From Bacteroides sp. (GTDB taxonomy: Bacteria > Bacillota > Clostridia > Lachnospirales > Lachnospiraceae): DNA of 37,552 nucleotides. Below, one piece after another: positions 1 to 9,046 of this stretch. The notes below the pieces were generated by a model. The model saw only the letters and a list, made by a program, of their open reading frames with translations, had not been told where the DNA came from and searched no databases. Where the stretch lies: assembly GCA_023666705.1 (NCBI GenBank), contig JAMPBO010000023.1:1-37552 (forward strand). Reading direction: 5' to 3'. Position 1 is the first letter of the stretch. Each line of letters begins with the position of its first letter. A program made the translations under genes and the position numbers.

Positions 1-360
1 GGCTAAGCCGTAAAATTAAATCGAATACAATGCTTCAAGGACATTGTATTACATGCGTATAAGAAATACAAGTGATTTTTCTATGAATTTTGTCAAATGT
101 CAAAATTTACTACTGACATTTATCTTTTTCCGTAAATTAAATTAATTTGAAAATCAATATTTATATAAAGCAATTTTAAATAATACATCCAATCAGGTGA
201 TTATGAAATATTTAATTTGGAATAAAAACCCCGTCAATGTACAAAATAATATAAAGAAAATATGGATAATCATGAGCAGAATGTACTGCTTCTAATGGGT
301 ATTCTTAAAAGTAGAATTTTGATCATGGTTAAAATGTAAAAAGGACGGAGGTTACTTGTT
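1..360. other. AT-rich gene-free region with two palindromes
   Basis: I find no convincing gene here. Two perfect short inverted repeats are visible: AATACAATG (24-32) with CATTGTATT (42-50) around a 9-nt loop, and AAATGTCA (95-102) with TGACATTT (114-121) around an 11-nt loop, the second followed by a T-rich run. Either could be an operator, or a weak terminator of a gene lying before the window. No sigma-A promoter with good -35 and -10 boxes stands out before the first gene. The ribosome binding site GGAGG at 347-351 belongs to the gene at 361. Confidence 0.5.
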
Positions 361-1080
361 ATGTGTAATGGAAATGAAAAAAATAAGGATGCAGAGCAAA
401 ATACACCTGAAAAGTATGAAAATGGTCTTGTTAAGGAGCTTGGACATTATATTTTAGAATCCAAAAACCAGGGGAAGGGGATTGTTTTGTTAAATATAGC
501 AGGGGAGATTGAGGGACATGAGAAGCTTGGGAGTAATTCAAAGGTGAGTAAATATGAGCTCATCCTGCCACTGCTGGCACTGGTTGAGAATGATGAGAGT
601 ATAGAAGGACTTCTTGTTTTGCTGAATACCGTAGGGGGAGATGTGGAGGCAGGACTTGCCATAGCGGAAATGATAGCATCTATAAACAAACCAAAGGTTT
701 GCCTTGTGCTTGGAGGAGGGCACTCCATAGGTGTTCCGCTTGCTGTTTCGGGTGATGTTACGTATATTGTACCAACTGCAACCATGGTTGTTCATCCCAT
801 CCGCATCAATGGCACGGTACTCGGCGTGCGGCAAAATTATGAGTACATTGAAAGGATGCAGGACAGAATCATAAAGTTTACGGCAAGCCACAGTAAGGTG
901 GAGGAGGAGGAACTTAGAGACATTATGTTTAACACGAAGGAGCTTATCAAGGATATTGGCTCTGTCCTTATTGGAGAGCAGGCGGTGAACAGGGGAATTA
1001 TAGACCATGTGGGCGGAATCAGTGATGCCATGAATTGTTTATATGACTTGATAAATAAATCGAAAAATAGTACAATGTAA
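361..1080 (+). CDS. tepA: TepA/ClpP-like serine protease
   Basis: 239-residue cytosolic protein of the ClpP/crotonase fold, closest in kind to Bacillus TepA (YlqI), which is usually encoded directly before spoIIIE as here. The central motif GGGHSIGVP puts the probable nucleophilic Ser at residue 122. It is followed by the alternating small and hydrophobic residues and the VVHPIRING stretch that occupy the ClpP catalytic His region. The N-terminal 35 residues are charged and lack a signal peptide. The start is supported by GGAGG nine bases upstream. Family knowledge says these are ClpP-like proteins whose substrates are poorly defined; a role in secretion or spore physiology is only inferred. 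Confidence 0.85.
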   Translation: MCNGNEKNKDAEQNTPEKYENGLVKELGHYILESKNQGKGIVLLNIAGEIEGHEKLGSNSKVSKYELILPLLALVENDESIEGLLVLLNTVGGDVEAGLAIAEMIASINKPKVCLVLGGGHSIGVPLAVSGDVTYIVPTATMVVHPIRINGTVLGVRQNYEYIERMQDRIIKFTASHSKVEEEELRDIMFNTKELIKDIGSVLIGEQAVNRGIIDHVGGISDAMNCLYDLINKSKNSTM

Positions 1081-1199
1081 AGGCGTGGGCATATGTCCCG
1101 GGGATGTCTGCATTGTATAAGGGAATCCTTGGGACAACAGCATTTTTGCAGGGAATGACAAAAATGTCTGCGAAGATATGAATGATAAGGAGACAGACG

Positions 1200-3812
1200 A
1201 TGGCTGGTCAAAAAACAGGCTCTAAATCCAATTCGAAAACCAATTCCGGTAGTAAAGGAAAGAATGGGAAAATAGACAGTACATATACAAGAGAACGAAA
1301 GGCATCGGCAGTTAAGGCATTAAATGAGGAGAGCAGTTCAAGGAGAAATGAAATATTTCTCTTTGTTTATCTGGCTGCTGCAGTATTTTTAGTGCTCAGT
1401 AACTTTGGACTTTGTGGAGTGGCAGGTAAATTTGTATCAAGGATATTCTTTGGCTTGCTGGGAACCATATCTTATATTATTCCAATATACATTTTTTTTA
1501 CTGCTGCTTTTCTACTCTCAAATGGGGCACAGAAAAAAATTGTAAAAAGAGTGCTTTGTGTGGCAATATTTCTTGTGGCACTTGCCTTTGTGTGTCAGCT
1601 ATTAAGCGGAGCGGAAGACGTGACAATCAAGAGTTTGTATGTTGACGGGGCAGAACATAAAAGAGGCGGCGGAGTTATTTTGGGCGGTCTTTTTTCACTG
1701 CTTTATAAGTTGATTGGAATGTCAGGTTCGGTAATTCTGATAGCACTGTTGACGATTATAGGAGTTATTATCGTAATGGATGTATCGATTGTCGGTATGA
1801 TAAAGGACAGTCTCGATAAGGAATATGATGACGATGACGAGGAGGACGATACGGAGGCTGATTTACAAAAACGTAACAAGAACAAAAATATGATGAATAA
1901 CATCATGGTACTTGAGTCTCCTGAAAGCAAGAAACAGAAGGCAAAAAAGAAAAAGGTCAAGGTAAATACTGAGGAGGTACATGAATTAAAACCGCTTCCA
2001 CCGAAGGATTTCTTTGAGCTTGATGATCTCACATATGAAGAAAAGCAGGTAGAAGCTGCAAAGGAAACAAAACCATTTGAGGATAAAAAACAGGCAAATA
2101 AGGAAAAGACGACGCCTGCTGCGGACATATTTGCCAAAGCTGAGGCATTTCCTGCTGATAAGACGGAGGGGCTTACCGCATCGCAGGAGGAGGCAGCAGA
2201 GCCTGTAAAGAGAAGAAGGAAAAAGACAAAGGAATCCCATGATGAGATGGTTGAGGCAAGGGACAGCATAGCGAATGAAATAAATGCAGGCACGGAGGAT
2301 GCCGCCAAAAAGCAGGCATCACCTGTCGGAACTTCCCCTGAGAGCTACAGATTTCCGCCGATTGATTTGCTTAAGCCGGGCAAGGGAAAAAATGTTTCGG
2401 GAAATGATGCCTCGGTAAGGGAGACAGCGATAAAGCTTAAGAGTACACTGGAAAATTTTGGCGTCAATGTGACTGTTACGGATTATAGCTGCGGACCATC
2501 CGTTACAAGGTACGAAATTCAGCCTGAACAGGGGGTTAAGGTAAGCAAGATTGTTAATCTGGCGGACGATATCAAGCTTAACCTTGCGGCGGCTGATATC
2601 AGAATCGAGGCACCAATACCGGGAAAAGCGGCTGTGGGAATCGAGGTTCCGAACAAAGAAAGTCAGGCGGTTAATTTCAGGGATCTCTTGGAGTCAGAGA
2701 GCTTTAAAAAGTTCCCTTCCAAGATTGCATTTGCTGTTGGAAAGGATATAAGCGGACAGGTTGTTGTGGCAGATATTGCAAAAATGCCGCACCTTCTTGT
2801 TGCAGGTGCAACAGGCTCAGGAAAGTCTGTCTGTATCAACACACTTATTATGAGCATACTGTATAAGGCAAGACCTGATGAAGTTAAGCTGATTATGGTG
2901 GATCCAAAGCAGGTTGAGCTAAGCATATATAATGGAATTCCGCATATGCTTATTCCTGTTGTCACGGACCCTAAGCAGGCGGCAGGAGCCTTAAACTGGG
3001 CGGTTATGGAAATGACAAACCGCTATCAGCTGTTTGCACAATATAATGTACGTAATCTTCAGGGCTACAATGACAAGGTAAAAGCAGTTACGGGAAATGA
3101 AGAAGGGGACGAGGAGCTGAAAAAGCTTCCGCAAATTGTAATTATTGTTGATGAGCTTGCGGACCTTATGATGGTTGCACACGGAGAGGTCGAGGATGCA
3201 ATCGTCCGTTTGTCACAGCTTGCAAGGGCAGCAGGAATTCATCTTGTAATTGCAACCCAGAGACCATCTGTTGATGTTATAACCGGACTGATAAAGGCAA
3301 ATGTTCCGTCACGTATTGCCATGACGGTATCGTCAGGTGTCGACTCAAGAACAATACTTGACATGGTCGGGGCGGAAAAACTTTTAGGAAAGGGTGACAT
3401 GCTGTTTTATCCGACGGGATATCCAAAACCTGTGAGGGTACAGGGAGCATTTTTGTCTGATGATGAGATAGCGGATGTGGTAGACTTTTTGAAAGAGCAG
3501 TCGGGTGCCGTTGAGTATGACAGCAAAATAACCGATGAAATATCCAAGGCAAAGGCAGGGGGAGCTTCGGCAGGAGGAAGCAGCTCAGAGTATGACGATT
3601 ATTTTGTGGATGCAGGAAAATTTATTATTGGCAAGGATAAGGCGTCAATCGGTATGCTGCAGAGAGTTTACAAGATAGGCTTTAACAGGGCTGCAAGAAT
3701 TATGGATCAACTTTCGGAGGCTGGTGTGGTTGGACCTGAGGAAGGTACAAAACCAAGAAAGGTTTTAATGTCCATAGAAGAATTTGAAAATTATGTTGAA
3801 GAATTCCTCTGA
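1200..3812 (+). CDS. ftsK: DNA translocase FtsK/SpoIIIE
   Basis: 870-residue membrane-anchored hexameric DNA pump that moves chromosomal DNA through the closing septum at division or sporulation. Four or five hydrophobic segments fill roughly residues 50-200. A long Asp/Glu/Lys-rich linker runs to about 400, then comes the RecA-like motor with Walker A GATGSGKS (about 536-543) and Walker B IIVDELADLMM. A winged-helix gamma domain that reads KOPS/SRS-type sequences lies at the end (FIIGKDKASIGMLQRVYKIG onward). I chose the ATG at 1200 because AAGGAG lies seven bases before it; the ATG at 1182 would overlap that site. The tepA neighbour favours a SpoIIIE-like assignment. Sequence alone cannot split FtsK from SpoIIIE roles. 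Confidence 0.95.
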   Translation: MAGQKTGSKSNSKTNSGSKGKNGKIDSTYTRERKASAVKALNEESSSRRNEIFLFVYLAAAVFLVLSNFGLCGVAGKFVSRIFFGLLGTISYIIPIYIFFTAAFLLSNGAQKKIVKRVLCVAIFLVALAFVCQLLSGAEDVTIKSLYVDGAEHKRGGGVILGGLFSLLYKLIGMSGSVILIALLTIIGVIIVMDVSIVGMIKDSLDKEYDDDDEEDDTEADLQKRNKNKNMMNNIMVLESPESKKQKAKKKKVKVNTEEVHELKPLPPKDFFELDDLTYEEKQVEAAKETKPFEDKKQANKEKTTPAADIFAKAEAFPADKTEGLTASQEEAAEPVKRRRKKTKESHDEMVEARDSIANEINAGTEDAAKKQASPVGTSPESYRFPPIDLLKPGKGKNVSGNDASVRETAIKLKSTLENFGVNVTVTDYSCGPSVTRYEIQPEQGVKVSKIVNLADDIKLNLAAADIRIEAPIPGKAAVGIEVPNKESQAVNFRDLLESESFKKFPSKIAFAVGKDISGQVVVADIAKMPHLLVAGATGSGKSVCINTLIMSILYKARPDEVKLIMVDPKQVELSIYNGIPHMLIPVVTDPKQAAGALNWAVMEMTNRYQLFAQYNVRNLQGYNDKVKAVTGNEEGDEELKKLPQIVIIVDELADLMMVAHGEVEDAIVRLSQLARAAGIHLVIATQRPSVDVITGLIKANVPSRIAMTVSSGVDSRTILDMVGAEKLLGKGDMLFYPTGYPKPVRVQGAFLSDDEIADVVDFLKEQSGAVEYDSKITDEISKAKAGGASAGGSSSEYDDYFVDAGKFIIGKDKASIGMLQRVYKIGFNRAARIMDQLSEAGVVGPEEGTKPRKVLMSIEEFENYVEEFL

Positions 3813-3824
3813 TTATACTATAGT
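3796..3824 (+). promoter_or_regulatory. Probable sigma-A promoter for fhs operon
   Basis: TTGAAG (3796-3801), exactly 17 bases, then TATAGT (3819-3824). The -35 box lies inside the last codons of ftsK, 45 bases before the fhs start. This would let the folate and lipid genes be transcribed apart from ftsK. Confidence 0.6.
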
Positions 3825-3868
3825 GTTTAGATGTATTTTTCTCAAAGAAAAGAAAGGAAGAAATATTA

Positions 3869-5536
3869 ATGACAGACATTGAAATTGCACAAAAGGCAGA
3901 GCTCAAAACTATAAAGGATGTGGCAGCGGCTTTGGATATAACCGAGGATGACATAGAGCTTTATGGAAAGTATAAGGCAAAGCTGTCAGACGAGTATATC
4001 AGCTCGGTACAAAAAAATAAGGATGGAAAATTGATTCTTGTGACAGCAATCAATCCGACACCTGCAGGAGAGGGGAAAACGACTGTTACGGTTGGTCTTG
4101 GACAGGCGATGGGAAAGCTTGGCAAAAGAGCCGTTATCGCCTTGCGGGAGCCGTCCCTTGGTCCTTGCTTTGGCATTAAGGGTGGAGCAGCAGGAGGAGG
4201 ATATTCACAGGTTGTCCCAATGGAAGATTTAAATCTTCATTTCACGGGAGATTTCCATGCCATAACCTCGGCAAACAATCTTTTGGCGGCACTTATGGAT
4301 AATCACATCCATCAGGGAAATGCACTTCGGATTGATACGAAAAGAATTGTATTTAAGCGATGCCTTGATATGAATGACAGGGTGCTTAGAAATATCGTCG
4401 TCGGAATGGGAAAGAAGGCAGACGGTGTTATGAGGGAGGATGGCTTCGTTATTACAGTTGCCTCTGAAATTATGGCGATACTTTGTCTTGCTTCTGATAT
4501 CGGGGATTTACAAAGCAGACTTTCCAAAATTATCGTGGCATACAACGTGGATAATGAGCCTGTGACAGCGGGGGATTTAAATGCGGTAGGTTCCATGACT
4601 GCACTGCTCAAGGATGCCATTAAGCCAAATATGATTCAGACATTAGAGCATACACCTGCACTTGTCCATGGCGGACCGTTTGCAAATATAGCACACGGCT
4701 GTAATTCAGTGCGGGCTACGAGAACTGCCCTTAAAATTGCTGATTATGTCATAACAGAGGCAGGCTTTGGTGCTGACCTTGGTGCAGAAAAGTTTTTTGA
4801 TATTAAATGCAGAATGGCAGGACTTGTGCCGGATGCGGTTGTCCTGGTTGCAACGGTAAGAGCACTGAAATATAATGGCGGAGTGCCGAAGGATAAGCTT
4901 GGAACTGAAAATGTGGAAGCACTAAAAAAGGGTATTGTAAATCTGGAGAAGCACATTGAAAATCTCAAGCTTTACGGTGTACCGATTGTTGTTACGCTGA
5001 ACAGGTTTATTTCAGATACAGAGGCAGAGCTTGCATACGTGAAAAAATTCTGTGAGGAACGGGATTGTGACTTCGCACTTGCAAATGTGTGGGAGAAGGG
5101 CGGAGAAGGCGGAATAGAACTGGCAAACGCCGTTTTAAACACAATTGAAAATAAGGAAAGCAATTTCAGGCTGCTGTATGAGGGCAGCCTTTCAATCAAG
5201 GACAAAATAAAAACGGTAGCGACCAAAATATATGGAGCTGATGATGTTACATACAGTGCGGAGGCTTTACGTGCAATTGACAAAATTGAAGCAATGGGCT
5301 TTTCAAATATGCCTGTATGTATGGCGAAAAACCAGTATTCGCTTTCGGATGATGCAGGAAAGCTCGGAAGACCAACTGGGTTTACGGTGAATATCAGAGA
5401 GGTTTATGTAAGTGCGGGTGCAGGCTTTGTTGTTGCAATTACAGGACAGATTATGACAATGCCGGGACTTCCAAAGGTGCCGGCGGCAGAACGGATTTTT
5501 GTAGACGAAACTGGAACGATTAACGGATTATTTTAA
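3869..5536 (+). CDS. fhs: Formate--tetrahydrofolate ligase
   Basis: 555-residue cytosolic enzyme that joins formate to tetrahydrofolate using ATP, giving 10-formyl-THF for purine and formyl-Met synthesis and for acetogenic-type one-carbon flux. The length matches the family (about 555-560). The P-loop-like PAGEGKTT motif is at residues 65-72, with the family stretches [23 protein letters not shown] (read in parts) and [10 protein letters not shown] following. The start has AAAGGAAG upstream. folD, the next enzyme of the pathway, begins 11 bases after the stop, so the pair is almost surely cotranscribed. Confidence 0.98.
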   Translation: MTDIEIAQKAELKTIKDVAAALDITEDDIELYGKYKAKLSDEYISSVQKNKDGKLILVTAINPTPAGEGKTTVTVGLGQAMGKLGKRAVIALREPSLGPCFGIKGGAAGGGYSQVVPMEDLNLHFTGDFHAITSANNLLAALMDNHIHQGNALRIDTKRIVFKRCLDMNDRVLRNIVVGMGKKADGVMREDGFVITVASEIMAILCLASDIGDLQSRLSKIIVAYNVDNEPVTAGDLNAVGSMTALLKDAIKPNMIQTLEHTPALVHGGPFANIAHGCNSVRATRTALKIADYVITEAGFGADLGAEKFFDIKCRMAGLVPDAVVLVATVRALKYNGGVPKDKLGTENVEALKKGIVNLEKHIENLKLYGVPIVVTLNRFISDTEAELAYVKKFCEERDCDFALANVWEKGGEGGIELANAVLNTIENKESNFRLLYEGSLSIKDKIKTVATKIYGADDVTYSAEALRAIDKIEAMGFSNMPVCMAKNQYSLSDDAGKLGRPTGFTVNIREVYVSAGAGFVVAITGQIMTMPGLPKVPAAERIFVDETGTINGLF

Positions 5537-5547
5537 AGGAGACAGGT

Positions 5548-6384
5548 ATGGCAAGCATAATTGATGGAAAAGTGATATCAAAACAGATTAAGGATGAACT
5601 TAAGGAACAGGTTGCTTTGTTAAATGAGGAGGGTAAGGAAGTATGCCTTGCAGTGATTCAGGTAGGAGCTGACCCTGCATCCACGGTCTATGTCGGAAAC
5701 AAGAAAAAAGCATGTGAGTACATTGGTATAAAATCACTTGCCTATGAGCTGCCGGAAGATATTACGGAGGCGGAGCTGATAGCATTGATTGAAAAGCTGA
5801 ATGAGGATGACAAAGTGCATGGAATACTGGTGCAGCTTCCCGTGCCAAAGCATATAAATGAGGAAACGATTATCAATGCCATATCACCATCAAAGGATGT
5901 TGACGGCTTCCATCCTTCCAGTGTAGGTGCTTTAAGCATAGGAAAAAAAGGCTTTGTGTCATGTACGCCAGCAGGAATTATACAGCTGTTAAAGCGTTCG
6001 GGGATAGAGATATCGGGAAAGGAATGTGTGGTTGTGGGAAGAAGCAACATAGTAGGAAAGCCAATGGCTATGCTGTTGCTGCGTGAAAATGGAACCGTGA
6101 CCGTATGTCATTCCAAAACAAAGAATTTAAAAGAAGTGTGCAAACGTGCAGACATACTTGTTGTTGCAATCGGAAGACCAAGAATGATAGATGCCTCCTA
6201 TGTAAAGGAAGGTGCAACCGTGATAGACGTGGGGATTCACAGAAATGAAAATGGAAAGCTTTGCGGAGATGTGGATTATGAGTCGGTTGAGCCAGTTGCA
6301 GGTGCAATTACTCCTGTGCCGGGTGGCGTTGGTCCTATGACAATTGCAATGCTTATGAATAACTGTGTAGAAGCAGTCCGGTAG
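5548..6384 (+). CDS. folD: Methylene-THF dehydrogenase/cyclohydrolase FolD
   Basis: 278 residues, standard FolD length. It interconverts 5,10-methylene-THF, methenyl-THF and 10-formyl-THF with NAD(P). Visible marks are the substrate-site Tyr/Lys region YVGNKKKACEYIGI, the QLPVPKHI stretch, the Rossmann motif VVVGRSNIVGKPMA and the C-terminal PVPGGVGPMT. Its ribosome site AAAGGAGAC lies between the fhs stop and its ATG. With fhs directly upstream it forms a complete formate-to-methylene-THF module. Confidence 0.98.
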   Translation: MASIIDGKVISKQIKDELKEQVALLNEEGKEVCLAVIQVGADPASTVYVGNKKKACEYIGIKSLAYELPEDITEAELIALIEKLNEDDKVHGILVQLPVPKHINEETIINAISPSKDVDGFHPSSVGALSIGKKGFVSCTPAGIIQLLKRSGIEISGKECVVVGRSNIVGKPMAMLLLRENGTVTVCHSKTKNLKEVCKRADILVVAIGRPRMIDASYVKEGATVIDVGIHRNENGKLCGDVDYESVEPVAGAITPVPGGVGPMTIAMLMNNCVEAVR

Positions 6385-6403
6385 GTATGGCAGGGGGCTT
6401 AGT

Positions 6404-7750
6404 ATGAATATTTTAATGATATCCCTTGGCTGTGATAAAAATCTTTGTGACAGTGAAGCGATGCTGGGGCTTCTTTCGGCTGCCGGTCACAACATTACAA
6501 ATGATGAGCATGAGGCTGACGCTGTTGTCATAAATACATGCAGCTTTATCCATGACGCGATGGAGGAGAGCATAAGTACAATACTTGAAATGGCCCAGTT
6601 AAAGCGTGAGGGGTTAAAGTATCTTATTGTTACAGGGTGCCTTGCAGAGCGGTACAAGGACAGTATCTTAACGGAGATACCTGAGATAGATGCCTGTATC
6701 GGAATTGGAAGCATAGATAAGCTGATGGATGTTATAAAGGAACTTGAACTTAAAACATCCGGGGAGGATAAGATAACTGTATATGATGACATAAACCGTC
6801 TGCCTTTGATAGACGAGAAAAGAATCATTACTTCAGGAACCTTTATGGCGTATCTAAAAATTGCGGAGGGCTGCAATAAACACTGTACTTACTGCGTCAT
6901 ACCAAGCATCAGGGGAAGCTACAGAAGTGTGCCTGAGGAAAGTCTTTTGTCCGAGGCAGAATATCTGGCATCCATGGGAATTAAGGAGCTTGTGCTTGTG
7001 GCACAGGAGTGTACATGCTACGGGGAGGATTTGTATGGAAAGAAAACCCTTCCGGAGCTGTTACATAAGCTTGCAGATATCGACGGGATACAGTGGATCA
7101 GGCTTCTTTACTGCTACCCTGAGGAAATTAATGATGCACTGATAGAAAGCTTTGTTACAATTCCCAAGCTTGTACATTATATTGATATGCCTTTGCAACA
7201 CTGTGAAGACAAAATACTGAAAAGTATGGGACGGAAAACAAATAAGGCGTCCATTAAAAATGTAATAAACAGGCTTCGGGATATGGTTCCTGATATTGCA
7301 ATCAGAACAACCTTTATTACAGGGTTTCCCGGTGAACAGGAGGAGGATCACGAGGCACTGCTTGCTTTTATAAATGAGATGGAGTTTGACCGGCTTGGCG
7401 TATTTACTTATTCCAGACAGGAAGGTACGCCTGCCGATAAATTTCCAAATCAGGTAGACAGTGGAATTGCAGAGCACAGAAAAAATGAAATCATGGAGCT
7501 GCAGCAGGAAATTTCACTGGATAAAAATTTAAAGCTGATAGGACAGATTATGAAGGTCATTGTTTACGGCTACTCGGATGATGCGGGCGTATATGTGGGC
7601 AGAACCTACAAGGATGCACCGGACATTGACGGGCTTGTGTTTTTTGACTGTGACCGTGAGCTGATATCGGGAGATATCGTTGATGTAGAAATAACCGAAG
7701 CAGCACCATATGATTTGATAGGAGAGATAAAATATGAATTTACCGAATAA
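6404..7750 (+). CDS. rimO: Ribosomal protein S12 methylthiotransferase RimO
   Basis: 448-residue radical-SAM enzyme that adds a methylthio group to an aspartate of ribosomal protein S12. The N-terminal UPF0004 domain begins SLGCDKNLCDSE and supplies Cys for a second Fe-S cluster. The radical-SAM triad is C157, C161 and C164 (CNKHCTYC). A C-terminal TRAM domain follows from about residue 380. The SLGCDKN start and IRGSYRSVPEE stretch fit RimO better than MiaB. The downstream pgsA start lies inside its last 17 bases, indicating translational coupling. Confidence 0.95.
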   Translation: MNILMISLGCDKNLCDSEAMLGLLSAAGHNITNDEHEADAVVINTCSFIHDAMEESISTILEMAQLKREGLKYLIVTGCLAERYKDSILTEIPEIDACIGIGSIDKLMDVIKELELKTSGEDKITVYDDINRLPLIDEKRIITSGTFMAYLKIAEGCNKHCTYCVIPSIRGSYRSVPEESLLSEAEYLASMGIKELVLVAQECTCYGEDLYGKKTLPELLHKLADIDGIQWIRLLYCYPEEINDALIESFVTIPKLVHYIDMPLQHCEDKILKSMGRKTNKASIKNVINRLRDMVPDIAIRTTFITGFPGEQEEDHEALLAFINEMEFDRLGVFTYSRQEGTPADKFPNQVDSGIAEHRKNEIMELQQEISLDKNLKLIGQIMKVIVYGYSDDAGVYVGRTYKDAPDIDGLVFFDCDRELISGDIVDVEITEAAPYDLIGEIKYEFTE

Positions 7751-8273
7751 ATTGACAATATTGAGGGTCGTACTGATACCGTTTTTTTTGGTGGCACTTA
7801 TGGTTGACGGCATTCCATACGGAAAATGGATTGCCCTTTTCTTGTTTGCAGTCGCAAGTTTAACGGATATGCTGGATGGAAAAATTGCAAGAAAGTACAA
7901 TCTGATTACAAATTTTGGAAAATTCATGGATCCGCTGGCGGACAAGCTTTTAGTCTGCTCTGCCATGATAGCCTTAATTGATTTGGGTAAAATACCCGCA
8001 TGGGTTGTTATCGTGATTATAGCAAGGGAATTTATCATAAGCGGCTTCCGCCTGATTGCATCCGATAACGGCATCGTCATAGCGGCAGGCTGGTGGGGCA
8101 AGGTAAAAACCGTTGTGCAGATGGTTATGATTATCATATTAATTTGTGATTTCGGTGGTGATATTGCGAAAATAGTAGAAACGATATTGATATATGCTGC
8201 ACTTGTGCTTACGGTTGTATCACTAATTGATTATCTTGCGAAAAATAAATCCGTGCTTTCCGACACAAAATAA
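7734..8273 (+). CDS. pgsA: CDP-diacylglycerol--glycerol-3-P phosphatidyltransferase
   Basis: 179-residue integral membrane enzyme making phosphatidylglycerol-phosphate. The N-terminus MNLPNKLTILRV is the classic PgsA opening, with four to five hydrophobic helices after it. The CDP-alcohol phosphotransferase signature is intact: DGKIAR, then eight residues, G, three residues, D, three residues, D, ending at FMDPLADK. Its start, with GGAGAG before it, overlaps rimO by 17 bases. With plsY and gpsA further on, the window carries several steps of glycerophospholipid synthesis. Confidence 0.95.
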   Translation: MNLPNKLTILRVVLIPFFLVALMVDGIPYGKWIALFLFAVASLTDMLDGKIARKYNLITNFGKFMDPLADKLLVCSAMIALIDLGKIPAWVVIVIIAREFIISGFRLIASDNGIVIAAGWWGKVKTVVQMVMIIILICDFGGDIAKIVETILIYAALVLTVVSLIDYLAKNKSVLSDTK

Positions 8274-8394
8274 AGACGATAAAATAAAGTGTCTATGACA
8301 TGGCGGGTTCAACTGGAACATACGAACCCAAAATGGTTATGCCAGGTTTACAGAAAAGCTTGAACGGCAGATGCTTCAGAGGAGAGAGTTTTGT
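8274..8394. other. Short spacer with nested hairpin
   Basis: About 120 bases between pgsA and the CinA-like gene. It contains GGGTTC and GAACCC about 13 bases apart, and inside that a competing GTTC/GAAC pair, so two alternative hairpins are possible. No T-run follows, so a simple terminator is unlikely. No gene is seen. Confidence 0.35.
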
Positions 8395-8946
8395 ATGTTA
8401 AATAAATTTGAAAATTACCGTAATTCCACCATGCATGTGTTTGGGCAAAGTGGTTTTTTGTTGGAGGATAACTCGGAGCGTCTTATAAAGACACTTCAGG
8501 AAAAGGGATACACAATTACAACGGCGGAGTCCTGTACGGGAGGAATGATTTCTTCAACGCTGGTCAATGTTCCGGGTGCGTCGGATGTGCTTTCTTCCGC
8601 ATATGTAACCTATGCAAACGCAGCAAAAGAAAAAATACTTGGTGTAAAACATGAAACCCTGAATCAATATGGTGCAGTGTCTGCCGAAACGGCAAGAGAG
8701 ATGGCGGAGGGAGCAGCACGTGCGGCATCGTCAGAATGTGCAATTGCGGTTACGGGAATTGCAGGTCCTGACGGAGGGACAAAGGAAAAGCCTGTCGGAA
8801 CAGTTTATGCAGGCTTTTTTGTGTGTGGAACGGTTATCGTTGAACGATATTTATTTTCGGGAAGCCGGTACGAGGTGCGTTACCAGACGACACTGAAAAC
8901 CATAGACAGGATATGGGAGCTGATTAATAATCGCAAATTAGCATAA
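8395..8946 (+). CDS. cinA: CinA C-terminal amidase domain protein
   Basis: 183 residues if begun at 8395, preceded by AGAGGAG ten bases away; an ATG at 8371 would add eight residues and cover that site. It matches the CinA C-terminal domain (nicotinamide-nucleotide amidase, PncC-like): TAESCTGGMISSTL with the Ser/Cys active region, GAVSAETAREMA, AIAVTGIAGPDGGT and KPVGTVYAGF. The N-terminal molybdopterin-binding-like domain of full CinA is absent, so this is a stand-alone PncC-type protein. Likely role: deamidating NMN in pyridine-nucleotide recycling. The pgsA-cinA adjacency is the usual Firmicute order, but recA does not follow. Confidence 0.9.
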   Translation: MLNKFENYRNSTMHVFGQSGFLLEDNSERLIKTLQEKGYTITTAESCTGGMISSTLVNVPGASDVLSSAYVTYANAAKEKILGVKHETLNQYGAVSAETAREMAEGAARAASSECAIAVTGIAGPDGGTKEKPVGTVYAGFFVCGTVIVERYLFSGSRYEVRYQTTLKTIDRIWELINNRKLA

Positions 8947-8951
8947 ATAAC

Positions 8952-8980
8952 TTGATTTAATATTCGAAAAAGTATACAAT
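8952..8980 (+). promoter_or_regulatory. Strong sigma-A promoter of decarboxylase operon
   Basis: TTGATT (8952-8957), 17 bases, TACAAT (8975-8980). Transcription should start near 8987, giving a roughly 60-base leader before the ATG at 9047, which has GGAGG at the expected distance. Confidence 0.75.
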
Positions 8981-9046
8981 TACAATCGGAAGAAATTGGT
9001 TTTGATTTCGGTCAATGCCTAAAATAAATCAAATGGAGGACTAAAA

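Noticed and set aside
1703-2308. 201-residue Ser/Phe-rich minus-strand frame over ftsK
   Set aside because: Produced by the Lys/Glu/Asp-rich linker read backwards.
3813-3868. Folate (THF) riboswitch before fhs
   Set aside because: Only about 55 bases, AT-rich, without the required stems.
8669-8896. 75-residue frame inside cinA
   Set aside because: Out-of-frame shadow of a conserved domain.
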